Origin: an uncultured Bacteroides sp.
GTDB lineage: Bacteria > Bacteroidota > Bacteroidia > Bacteroidales > Bacteroidaceae
Assembly (NCBI GenBank): GCA_949289265.1
Contig: CASENE010000076.1
Location: forward strand, 1-64,000
DNA: 64,000 nt
Direction of reading: 5' to 3'
The notes beneath the pieces are model-generated. The model saw nothing but the letters and a program-made list of their open reading frames with translations. It ran no database searches and was not told where the DNA came from. A program made the position numbers and the translations under genes. Positions 20,501 through 28,183 of the stretch are shown one piece after another (the stretch's first letter is position 1; the number at the start of each line of letters is the position of its first letter).

Positions 20501-23500
20501 GGACAATGTTACGAGATGTATGTGGAAGAGCACTTGTCGGATGGCATTGGATTGTTTCTGACCAATTGTATTGGATATAAGTACCAGTTGCTTAAAGACG
20601 AATATACGGAACAGTCATTGCATTCTTATCCGTTTGACCAAATCCCGATAGGTACTCCGATCAAAGTCCTGCTTATGGAAAATCGTTTGGTCAGTTTAAA
20701 AAGAGCATTGCGTCCGATGGCAGAAGAATTTTGCAAAGGTTGCATCCGTTTGGCTACGGTATTGGCATGTTTGGAGACTTCGGTTGTCATGGCAGTGGAT
20801 GATTATTGGGTTGAGGTAGATGCTCGGGGAATGCAGTTGGGTGAACGGTTGATAGCACGGCTGCTTCATGAGAAGATTTACCCTGTGGGATACAAGGTAT
20901 ATCTGCGTGTAGTCGATTTCTCTTTGCCAGGTGGACTTCCACGTTGGGAAGTGGCGTATGAACCTGTACGTAATCAAGTTAGTCTGTTCCGGATAGTCGA
21001 TGTTGACGATGAATGGACTGTTGCTGTGAATGAGGAAGGGGTAACGCAGATTCCTACAGTTGCTACATATCAAGAAGGTGATGTCCTGCCTCTGGTGGCA
21101 TTTGATAGAAAAGATGGTATGTTGATGTCCCGCCCGCTTTGTCCGTCCGATCATTGGGGGCTTATGGGTACAGTCTGGAATTGCAAGTTAAAGAAGATTG
21201 AGGAAGAGATGGTTCAGTGGGAACTACCGGAGGCTTATCAGAATCAGCCACTGGTATTTTTGATGAAACCAGAAGAGTGGAGTTGGAGCGGTGAACGTTT
21301 ATTGCCTGATATGGGATATGAAGGGTTGACATTTGCAGTTCAAGTTGTCCGGGTGAACGAGGATGTTGTTCCCAAAGAGGTGTTCGTGAGCCGAAGGTTG
21401 TTGCTGGAAGATGCTACACCGGTAACAGCAGCAGTCGTCGGGCATAGGCGTCAGGTGAAGGTGGTTGGAACGTCTGATAAAGGCTATCTTTTTGATACAG
21501 GTGGAATATCAGGGCTGTTGTCTTGGGAAGAGTGCGGCTGGGTTAGCTTGGATACCAAGGTGATGGGGCATCTTTTCCAGCGGCGGAAAGACTTCCTGCA
21601 GGAAGGTGAGTTGGTGCAGGTGCAGTTACTGGCATTCGATGCAGATACTCAGACGTGTGTGGGGAGTCTGAAAGCTTTTTGTCCGGATGCATGGAAGAAC
21701 TGGCAGGCGCAGGTACGTTTGAATGAAATACAGTGGTGGACTGTCTGCAAAGTAAGACATTCGTTTGTCTTTCTAAGTCACGGTGACTTGATATGGCCGA
21801 TTCCTACCCTGCTTATCAACAAAAGTTTTGGATATGATTATGTTTCCAGGATGAAAGTGGGCGAGCGTTTCCCGTTACGGATAACAGCTTTTAGAAAGGA
21901 TTCGGAGATGTTTGATTATCTTATAGACGGAGTTAGCCAAGAGAAGTATGTACAGCATCTTCCTGTTCAGGGAGAGGTGGTAGAATGTCGGATTCAAGAG
22001 ATTACGGGCACCAATCGGCTTTTGTTGGATGGAGGTTATTGGATTGGTTCCGTTCCGCAAGGCGATGTGTGCTGGGGCATACCGCCAAAAGGGCAATTGC
22101 CGTTCCGAGTGGGTGAGCGTGTCCGTTGTCGGGTGGAGGAGGTTTCTCCAGAGAAGCGTAAGCTCATCTGTAATACACGGGTATTGCTGCCATGTCCGGA
22201 GGAACTTTTAACAGTAGGGAAGGTTTATCCATTCACATTGACTGCCATCGAAGAAACTCAATTACTATTGGCAGGCCCCCATCAGGAACAAGGTATATTA
22301 ATGGGCGATCAAAGTGGATTGACAATGGGAGAACTTCAAGCAGCCTTTCGTCCCGGAGATACTTTGTATGCTCAAGTGCTGGAGCTGGATTACGAGCATA
22401 ATCGGATTCAGTGCGCTTTGTCGTCATTGAAGCAGTGGATTCAGGTTGATTCTATCGTTGATTGCACGGTGGTAGAAGCTATGGAAAATGGCATTCGGGT
22501 CAATTGTCGAGGAATCTTGGCTTCCATACCGAAAATGGAACTGAGCTGGTCTCCTTACGATTTGTCTCGGCTTTATACGCCAGGAGAGGAAATACAGGCC
22601 AAAGTAGTATCCTATGCTTGGCCTACTTGCGCATTGTCATTAAGTATCAAAGCGTTGAAGCCAAATCCATGGGAAAAAGGAAAACTCGCAGTGGGTACAG
22701 TCATTCAGGTTCAGGTGATACTTGTCTCTAACAAACGTTTGGTTTTCAAGTACCGTAGCTTGTATGGATGTATCCATATAGAGGATGCCTTGCCGCAACG
22801 TTTTTATAAACTCTCCGAGTTCTATCATGTCGGTCAGAAACTAGGATGTGAAGTCATTGCTTACGAGCCGGAACGCCAGTTGTTGCGTTGTCGGTGTGAT
22901 ATCAATTTTGGAGCATTGTTAAAGTCAGAATCTTTGGCTGTAGGGCAAATCCGCCAAGGGCGGGTAGTCCAAGTGAGTCAAACGGGAATGTTGGTGCAGG
23001 TTGGCAAACTACGTGGTTATGTTAGCCTTGACAATCTCTATTGGGTGAGACCTTATCAGTCTGGCATCCACTATAAAGTAGGTGATAATGTGCAAGTACG
23101 TTGTTTGGAGATTCATTCCGAGAATGGAAATATTGTCTTTACCACTAGGCTGGATGAACCACAAGTAGCTGATGGAAGGCTTCTGCAGTTGTTGCCGGAA
23201 GGTTTGCTGGTCTCTTATCTGGGAAGTGGAACATTGTTGAAGCGTGACGGTTATCCGTCGTGGGTTTATCAGGTCGGAGACATGTTGCGGGTACAGCCTC
23301 AGGCCCAAGGGGAAGAATATCATTTGGTGCAGAAGGCACCAGAACAACTGCCGGTGCAGGTAGGTGAGGACATAATGGTTTTAGTGCGTGCTGTTTATCC
23401 CAATCGTGGCCTTGCGGTAACGTGTGGGGATTTCCCGGGGTATATTCCTCGTTCTGAGTTGGGTTGGTTAAAAGCAGAACGTGATGCCGAACGATACACG

Positions 23501-25063
23501 GTGGGGCAGAGGGTGCAGGTACGTTGTTCTCAAATCCATCCTTCTGGAGTCTTGCAATTCAGTGTTCGTGCGCTGTCTCCTGACCCAATGGGAGGAATAG
23601 AAGTGGGGATGCTGGTGCAATTCCGGATTTCTGAAGTTTGCGACGCGGGGTTGTGGGGCGAAGCGAATGGCAAACGAAGTTGGATGGAACGTAGCGAAGT
23701 GGGATATGCCTATCAATATGATTTCATCCCGTCGCTGTTACAGTTTTATCGAGTGGGGCAGACACTTCTGGCCAAAGTATTGAAAGTAGATCGGGAAAAA
23801 GGTGTTCTCTGTTTGTCTAATCAGGAAGAACCTATTCATGCCCTCTCAGATGCTGTGATGGAAGCTAAAGTTTTAAAGTTTATGGAAAAGGAAGGGACGC
23901 TGCAAAATACTTATTTGGTACAAATAGGCAACTCATTTGCATTGTTGCCTTTGGCAGAATCCTCTTACCAGACTCATTATCTATTGCATTATTTGCCGGG
24001 AGAAGAGATTCGTGTTTGTATGAATAAAGAAAAAGAAAAGGACTCGGATACCGGTCTGCCGCTGGTGTCCTATGTTCAGTGCAATCCGGATCCTTTCAAA
24101 GGGTTTATTTGGAGCAAAGAAGAAGCAGTTAAAGCCCGAGCTATTGGTTGGACATCCGATGGATTGGTCGTGACGCTACCCAATGGAGTGCGTTCCTGCA
24201 TTCCGATACGATTCATTTATGAAACGAAAGAGGAGTATGAAACACATCCTTACCGGGCAGGGGATGAACTGGATGTCATCCTGCATAAAATAAATGCCCG
24301 AAAACTAGACTATCTGCCAGTACGTGCGTACCATCCTCAACCTCGTTCTGTGGAATATACAGAGTGCAAGGTAACCGTTTTCCAAAAAGAGCGTTTGGGC
24401 TATGATGTCTGGACTGAAAGCGGATTGCTGGGGTGGATACCTGCCAGCCAGGTGGACTATAAAGAATCTCATACCACTGAAATGCAGTCCATTAAGGAGC
24501 ATGAGGAATACACAGCCCGTGTTGTCAGCAGTGGTTCAGAACTATCCGTTTTGACTTTCTCATTGAGAGATCCGGTTCCCATAGAAGAAAAATATCCTTC
24601 TCGTGCTAGGGTGGAAGGTACGGTAGACGGAAAGAATAAGAAGGGGTATAGCATAGATTTAGGTGATGCCAGCGGTTTTATCCGTTTGCAGGATGTCACA
24701 TGGAAAGTACATGATCCCGATGAAGAATTGTTGCAGATTGGCAGACTGTATGATTTCCAGGTGCTCTATTGTAGGAATACCAAAGTTCATTTGAGCCGTT
24801 TGTTTGGAACCTTGCCGTTCGATAAGCAGGGCCAGGCGGAAGGACGCATTATCCGTTCCGACAAAAACAAGATTTATATTCTGGTGGACAGAATCGAGAC
24901 ATATGCTCTTGTTGATCAGAATAACAGTAATCTGGGCGAGTTTAATACCGCATTTGGAAGGAAAAAGATTCTGAAGGGTACTCGTGTTATAGTACGTTTG
25001 GATGGCAAACCGGATTATGTCAATCATACCATACGTGTTTCTATTGTTGATGTGAAAGAGTAG
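17501..25063 (+). CDS. Island gene C: 2520-aa protein of many S1/OB-like repeats
   Basis: The whole protein is a chain of domains of about 75-110 aa, each with the S1 RNA-binding rhythm: an opening xVGxxVxxxV, a central GxxxxIPxSEL-like segment, a closing YxVGxxVxVRVxxxDxxxxxLxxS. Clear examples are near residue 256 (VGQIVECVPYKYF...GNGLIPMSSLG...KNRIGYQP), 1700 (CALSLSIKALKPNPW, the same closure as ribosomal protein S1), 1812 (VGQIRQGRVVQVSQTGMLVQVG) and 2018 (LQFSVRALSPDPMGG). I estimate about 20 or more units but did not count them rigorously. No catalytic motif, signal peptide or membrane segment is visible. The N-terminal 100 residues are different and partly coiled. It is the last gene of the operon. 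Binding of RNA or another nucleic acid as a multivalent sensor or scaffold for gene B is the most natural guess. Function is unknown. Confidence 0.75.
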   Translation: MDDKLIFQVNVDNQVDVGMEGLLTLGSDVEFSLPNPKSAYIQFEEIQLAAYQNDFEISFQEKRQLYEQQRKELEDMMEREEPLRLVVSGQKNKTVKLKHERFCNWSFMLMLDNCQSRVFGKIQKGQDLQLYIHRIQDNYFVYLSCNKKNTCTRDAQEKVVRRLRENPNALLRVMLEEVFDDRLLVSYEGVMGVIPSEELFYLWTEEGMEHYRKLVGEGEKGELEVYLLQIDENGHIAFSETGMTSKPSMISSSLSGLQVGQIVECVPYKYFYTVGIFVSNAYGNGLIPMSSLGQIPWGEIKQRYPLGKPVQVRVHWVDRKKNRIGYQPVDTSTLKQFSIEMKMLLDTTTNKVGTDILEGQLQPVKLVWYVEQKNTTYVRCGDKYRGVIFTSSIPDLLQPFWKEMVEQQVEIEAVAHTSKGKYEFNVKEAMRLNKEALSVEYMAPGYRQMHVCGVLQESSRLLLQWKGLYALWDYAQGGYQSDVFAKGTDLTFFLQKVEEDGSMTVVLRPVESQQAEWDALNLQRGDVVTPTRSWCDEKGQWKALYDHCYEGVVLDETMTSAVQTLNQLLVLEINPAEKWLLLANDGGNFVYKRDLLQETNEYMLEPVRFLHKNLYLMKLEQKWTVMQVAEEDNRFVRILEKYFLQGHLCMGAEMEQEDDSSLARFHWNRRLADADYTTLLAGKPVTVEVKQIENGDLLFVYQHIVGMLPAAAVARMSKEPRVNQRLEVVFTHAVEPVTHRLIFAWSQEWMLGVSVGDTVTLERTDSGHYSYCEVVADFLPQEVEGISLENVARLFSKLQAVVMSVDREKHVFQVSVRAYLEQLWEDKPIQIGQIFDDLFVLGTLPEQQLAVMGSSIYGILPYAALGGSDEALAALLYPVGTQVSVSVQAIPSEKMPVRFALNRIVPLNVWPDVRLSVGERLQARVCALDVQAVLLEIRGILVLVTDEAAVYTWANVFTKVSDWRKLPLRIGGEVEVRVEAFDRKSRLLRVQPVTQLVWKVGQCYEMYVEEHLSDGIGLFLTNCIGYKYQLLKDEYTEQSLHSYPFDQIPIGTPIKVLLMENRLVSLKRALRPMAEEFCKGCIRLATVLACLETSVVMAVDDYWVEVDARGMQLGERLIARLLHEKIYPVGYKVYLRVVDFSLPGGLPRWEVAYEPVRNQVSLFRIVDVDDEWTVAVNEEGVTQIPTVATYQEGDVLPLVAFDRKDGMLMSRPLCPSDHWGLMGTVWNCKLKKIEEEMVQWELPEAYQNQPLVFLMKPEEWSWSGERLLPDMGYEGLTFAVQVVRVNEDVVPKEVFVSRRLLLEDATPVTAAVVGHRRQVKVVGTSDKGYLFDTGGISGLLSWEECGWVSLDTKVMGHLFQRRKDFLQEGELVQVQLLAFDADTQTCVGSLKAFCPDAWKNWQAQVRLNEIQWWTVCKVRHSFVFLSHGDLIWPIPTLLINKSFGYDYVSRMKVGERFPLRITAFRKDSEMFDYLIDGVSQEKYVQHLPVQGEVVECRIQEITGTNRLLLDGGYWIGSVPQGDVCWGIPPKGQLPFRVGERVRCRVEEVSPEKRKLICNTRVLLPCPEELLTVGKVYPFTLTAIEETQLLLAGPHQEQGILMGDQSGLTMGELQAAFRPGDTLYAQVLELDYEHNRIQCALSSLKQWIQVDSIVDCTVVEAMENGIRVNCRGILASIPKMELSWSPYDLSRLYTPGEEIQAKVVSYAWPTCALSLSIKALKPNPWEKGKLAVGTVIQVQVILVSNKRLVFKYRSLYGCIHIEDALPQRFYKLSEFYHVGQKLGCEVIAYEPERQLLRCRCDINFGALLKSESLAVGQIRQGRVVQVSQTGMLVQVGKLRGYVSLDNLYWVRPYQSGIHYKVGDNVQVRCLEIHSENGNIVFTTRLDEPQVADGRLLQLLPEGLLVSYLGSGTLLKRDGYPSWVYQVGDMLRVQPQAQGEEYHLVQKAPEQLPVQVGEDIMVLVRAVYPNRGLAVTCGDFPGYIPRSELGWLKAERDAERYTVGQRVQVRCSQIHPSGVLQFSVRALSPDPMGGIEVGMLVQFRISEVCDAGLWGEANGKRSWMERSEVGYAYQYDFIPSLLQFYRVGQTLLAKVLKVDREKGVLCLSNQEEPIHALSDAVMEAKVLKFMEKEGTLQNTYLVQIGNSFALLPLAESSYQTHYLLHYLPGEEIRVCMNKEKEKDSDTGLPLVSYVQCNPDPFKGFIWSKEEAVKARAIGWTSDGLVVTLPNGVRSCIPIRFIYETKEEYETHPYRAGDELDVILHKINARKLDYLPVRAYHPQPRSVEYTECKVTVFQKERLGYDVWTESGLLGWIPASQVDYKESHTTEMQSIKEHEEYTARVVSSGSELSVLTFSLRDPVPIEEKYPSRARVEGTVDGKNKKGYSIDLGDASGFIRLQDVTWKVHDPDEELLQIGRLYDFQVLYCRNTKVHLSRLFGTLPFDKQGQAEGRIIRSDKNKIYILVDRIETYALVDQNNSNLGEFNTAFGRKKILKGTRVIVRLDGKPDYVNHTIRVSIVDVKE

Positions 25064-25156
25064 GACTAAGCGAGTGCATCGGTTATAAGCAGGAGCGGGG
25101 ACAGGTTGTTCAGACTGCAAGGCCTTGTGAAAAATAGATAACAAGTGACAAGCCTC

Positions 25157-25309
25157 ATGGACGAAGACCATATGCTGGATATCTACGATTACTTCAAGGA
25201 GTCGACCACCGACGACATCGAAGAGGCGCTCGAAGAACTGGGCGAAGACTTCACGGAGGAGGAAGTCCGGCTGGTACGCATCAAGTTTATCTCGGATATG
25301 GCTAATTAG
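25157..25309 (+). pseudogene. recQ: Remnant of recQ (last 51 codons), right boundary of the island
   Basis: The segment encodes the same 50 residues as the end of full-length recQ and ends with the same stop. Its 7 nucleotide differences are all synonymous. It has no promoter, and homology stops abruptly at the start (25156). It is most simply the displaced native recQ 3' end left behind when the island entered. The native recQ terminator follows. Confidence 0.85.
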
Positions 25310-25338
25310 TTGGCTTTTCATAGCTGCTGAAACAAGAA

Positions 25339-25459
25339 AGCCATGAGGCTGTTTCAAAATAAGAATTGACTATTCTTCTGTTGTTCTTCACCTTCGTTCG
25401 GAAGGCTGGACACAAGGATATAGTTCGAATTCTTTTTGAGAGAGCCTCATGGCTTTTTT
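25339..25459 (+). terminator. Terminator-like perfect 12-bp stem with 92-nt insert
   Basis: AGCCATGAGGCT (25339-25350) and AGCCTCATGGCT (25443-25454) are perfect reverse complements, followed by a T-run. The intervening 92 nt continue the symmetry imperfectly inside (GAGGCTGTTTCAAAA against GAGGCTCTCTCAAAA on the other strand), resembling IS/MITE terminal repeats inserted in, or forming, the recQ terminator. No coding sequence is seen from 25310 to 25677. Confidence 0.5.
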
Positions 25460-25609
25460 ATGTCTCTTCTTCTAAAAGAAGTTTGTGACCCCACGATTTG
25501 TTTGTATGGATTCTGTTACCCTATCCGAAACCTGAATTTCTGATTTATGGGATAAGTGCTGCATGAAAAGCATACTTTGGTATACTTTAAAGATAAAATG
25601 TGTCATAGA

Positions 25610-25655
25610 TTAATCCGGCATTAATCTGTCTGTTAATGATGTGGGCTTATATTTG
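25610..25655 (+). promoter_or_regulatory. GH92 promoter with triple TTAAYC operator
   Basis: TTAATC (25610), TTAATC (25621) and TTAATG (25633) are followed after 9 nt by the -7 element TATATTTG (25648-25655). The same spacing 11/12/9 is found upstream of susC and of the GH29 gene. The boxes occupy the -33 position, which suggests activator-dependent transcription. Confidence 0.7.
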
Positions 25656-25677
25656 CCAGTGATTAATTTATTAAATA

Positions 25678-27948
25678 ATGAGTTATAAACTGATAGCAAT
25701 GAAACGTTTATTCTTTTTTTCCGGTCTGGTGCTTCTGCTGGCATCGTGTGGACAGCAGGGCGGAGATGTGGCCGGCTCATCGCCCGTCGAGGCCGTCAAT
25801 CCGTTGATGGGCACGGCATCTACTTTCGAGTTTTCACACGGCAACACTTATCCGGCTGTCGCATTGCCTTGGGGATTGCATGCTTGGAGTCCGCAGACGG
25901 GTGAGAACGGCAGCGGCTGGATGTATACGTATGCGGACACACTGTTGCGCGGTTTCAGGCAGACGCACCAGCCCAGCCCGTGGATTAATGACTATGGTAC
26001 CTTTTCTGTGATGCCTTTGCGTGGCGATGTGAAAACGGACGACAAAAGCCGGGGCGTGTCTTTCAGTCATGCAAACGAGCAGGCTACTCCCTATTGTTAT
26101 CGAGTGACGATGGACAACGGGGTGAAGGTGGCATTGGCTCCTGTGACAGATGGGGCGTTGATGGAGGTGGCATGGCCCGATGTCGAGGCGCAATATATGG
26201 TGGTGGATGCTTACGGTTACGGGGGAACGGTGTCGGTGGATTCCGTGTCTGGATGCGTCTACGGTGTTTCACGCTACAATAATGATAATGGGGGCGTACC
26301 GGATAACTTTGGCAACTATTTCGTCGTGGCATTCGACCAGCCGATAACCGGAGTTGGCAAAGAGGGTGATGGACTCGCTTATGTGAAGTTTGATTTGCAG
26401 CCGGGCGAGAAGCTGACCGTGCGCATGGCCTCTTCGTTTATCAGTTTCGATCAGGCCCGCCTGAATTTTGACCGCGGTCCGAAGTCATATTCCTCGCTTG
26501 AGAGTGCTGCTGACAATGCCCGGCAGATTTGGGATGAACTGTTGGGCCGTGTCCGCATTGAGGGTGGGACGGATGAGCAACGGCGGGTCTTCTATTCCTG
26601 TCTGTACCGCACTCTGCTCTTTCCGCGTCGGCTGACCGAGAATGACACTCTCAACGAGCCTATTCATTATAGTCCTTACGACGGGCAGGTGCACAACGGC
26701 GAGCTCTATACCGACAATGGCTTTTGGGATACCTTCCGGGCTGTGCATCCGCTTTTCACCCTGCTTTATCCCGAGGTCAGCAAGGAGGTTCTTCAATCCT
26801 TGTGGCATACGTATGAGCAGAGCGGTTTCCTGCCAGAATGGGCCAGTCCTGGTCATTGGGGATGCATGATAGGCAACAACTCCCTTTCCATCGTGACCGA
26901 TGCTTGGCTGAAGGGCATCCGCAGTGTGGATGCCGACCAGATGCTGGAGGCTATGCTGCACCAGACCCGGGCACGCCATGCCGATATCGCTTCGGTGGGA
27001 CGGGATGGCTACGAATGGTATGATTCGCTGGGCTATGTGCCCTATCCCGAAGTGGCCGAAGCGACGGCCAAGACCTTGGAATATGCCTATGCCGATTGGT
27101 GTTTGGCCCGCTTTGCCGAGTCCATTGGTCGCACGGACATTGCCGAGACGTATTATGAGAAAGCCCAGAACTACCGTCACCTTTTCTATCCGGAACAGGG
27201 TTTCGTCTGGGCCAAAGATGCCAAGGGACGCTGGCGTAAGGACTTTGATGCGACGGAGTGGGGAGGTCCCTTCACCGAAGGCAGTTCGTGGCATTGGACT
27301 TGGAGCGTTTTGCACGACCCGGAGGGACTGGCCACCTTGATGGGCGGACATGAAGCGATGGAGGCCCGGCTGGACTCGATGTTTACAGCCCCCAATACTT
27401 ATAACTATGGCACCTATGGTTTCGTTATCCATGAGATAGCTGAGATGGTGGCTCTCGACATGGGACAGTACGCTCACGGCAACCAGCCCGTGCAGCATGC
27501 CATCTACCTGTATGATTACCTCGGTCGGCCCTGGAAGACGCAGCAGCACGTGCGTGAGGTGATGAATCGTCTCTACAATTCTGGCCCTGCAGGCTATTGC
27601 GGCGACGAGGATAACGGGCAGACCTCGGCCTGGTACGTGTTCAGTGCGCTGGGTTTCTATCCCGTGTGTCCGGGAAGCGGGCAGTATGCCTTGGGCAGTC
27701 CTCTTTTTGATAAAGCCACGCTGGCCTTGCCCGACGGAAAAAGCTTTGTCATCCGTACCGAGGGCAACGGCCCCCGCTGTCCGTATATCCGTCAGGCCAT
27801 GTTGAATGGGGAGGAGCTGACGCGTAATTATCTGACGCACGAAGAATTGTTGCAAGGAGGAGAGCTGGTGCTCCAGATGGATAGTGTGCCCAACACGGTG
27901 CGAGGCGCGCAGGCCGAAGACCTTCCTTACTCTTATAGCAGGCGTTAA
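25678..27948 (+). CDS. GH92 family alpha-mannosidase, lipoprotein
   Basis: This encodes about 750 aa. The N-terminus MKRLFFFSGLVLLLASCGQQG has a lipobox (L-A-S-C), giving a lipid-anchored enzyme. The ATG at 25699 starts exactly at this signal peptide, and the ATG at 25678 adds 7 residues and is also possible. GH92 signatures include VNPLMGT near the mature N-terminus, HGNTYPAVALPWGLHAWSPQ, GFRQTHQPSPWINDYG, EWASPGHWGCMIGNNS, and a C-terminal GDEDNGQTSAWYVFSALGFYPVCPG. GH92 enzymes are calcium-dependent exo-alpha-mannosidases acting mostly on host or yeast N-glycans. It is preceded by the shared triple-box promoter and followed by a terminator, so it is a single-gene unit of the polysaccharide locus. 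Confidence 0.93.
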   Translation: MSYKLIAMKRLFFFSGLVLLLASCGQQGGDVAGSSPVEAVNPLMGTASTFEFSHGNTYPAVALPWGLHAWSPQTGENGSGWMYTYADTLLRGFRQTHQPSPWINDYGTFSVMPLRGDVKTDDKSRGVSFSHANEQATPYCYRVTMDNGVKVALAPVTDGALMEVAWPDVEAQYMVVDAYGYGGTVSVDSVSGCVYGVSRYNNDNGGVPDNFGNYFVVAFDQPITGVGKEGDGLAYVKFDLQPGEKLTVRMASSFISFDQARLNFDRGPKSYSSLESAADNARQIWDELLGRVRIEGGTDEQRRVFYSCLYRTLLFPRRLTENDTLNEPIHYSPYDGQVHNGELYTDNGFWDTFRAVHPLFTLLYPEVSKEVLQSLWHTYEQSGFLPEWASPGHWGCMIGNNSLSIVTDAWLKGIRSVDADQMLEAMLHQTRARHADIASVGRDGYEWYDSLGYVPYPEVAEATAKTLEYAYADWCLARFAESIGRTDIAETYYEKAQNYRHLFYPEQGFVWAKDAKGRWRKDFDATEWGGPFTEGSSWHWTWSVLHDPEGLATLMGGHEAMEARLDSMFTAPNTYNYGTYGFVIHEIAEMVALDMGQYAHGNQPVQHAIYLYDYLGRPWKTQQHVREVMNRLYNSGPAGYCGDEDNGQTSAWYVFSALGFYPVCPGSGQYALGSPLFDKATLALPDGKSFVIRTEGNGPRCPYIRQAMLNGEELTRNYLTHEELLQGGELVLQMDSVPNTVRGAQAEDLPYSYSRR

Positions 27949-27973
27949 ATCTGATTGACTCATGCATAGTTTT

Positions 27974-28006
27974 CCACGCTCTGGTTCCAGGGCGTGGTTC
28001 TTTTTT
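27974..28006 (+). terminator. Rho-independent terminator after GH92 gene
   Basis: CCACGCTCTGG (27974-27984) pairs with CCAGGGCGTGG (27987-27997) with one G-U pair and a two-base gap, followed by TTCTTTTTT. Confidence 0.75.
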
Positions 28007-28060
28007 GTTATATGATGCCAGGGATACCTAAGGAGAAGGTATTAATAAGAAAGACAGCGA

Positions 28061-28119
28061 TTAATCCGCTTGGTTAATCGGGGCTTAACCTCTTCGTTAA
28101 GCGTAAGGTGATACCTTTG
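28061..28119 (+). promoter_or_regulatory. susC promoter with TTAAYC operator boxes
   Basis: The boxes are TTAATC (28061, extra), TTAATC (28074), TTAACC (28085) and TTAAGC (28097), then 9 nt, then the -7 element TACCTTTG (28112-28119). The last two boxes form a perfect dyad GCTTAAC-N6-GTTAAGC. No TTTG -33 element is present. Confidence 0.7.
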
Positions 28120-28183
28120 CCTGCGGTGCCGAAAGAAGCGCGCCTTTACGGCACATTTTTCTTAATACCTATAAAAACATTGT

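Larger units (their letters stand above)
9298..25309 (+). mobile_element. 16-kb genomic island inserted at the 3' end of recQ
   Basis: The segment between the two recQ 3' copies holds one promoter and three large co-directional genes of unknown function. The arrangement (resident recQ 5' part, donor recQ 3' end, cargo, resident recQ 3' remnant) is what a single crossover of a circular molecule carrying recQ 3' homology would leave, or a site-specific integration that restores the target gene. No integrase, transposase or conjugation gene is present, so movement would depend on homologous recombination or on functions supplied in trans. Base composition inside is visibly lower in GC than in the flanking housekeeping and carbohydrate genes. 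The boundary at the right end lies between the stop of the last gene (25063) and the remnant. Confidence 0.6.

Noticed and set aside
9145-25309. Island as a composite transposon
   Set aside because: The bounding repeats are coding recQ sequence of 153 bp with silent differences, not IS termini, and no transposase is present.
25339-25459. Calling the inner palindrome a complete IS/MITE
   Set aside because: No target-site duplication is seen, and the symmetry continues into the flanks, which fits a terminator at least as well.
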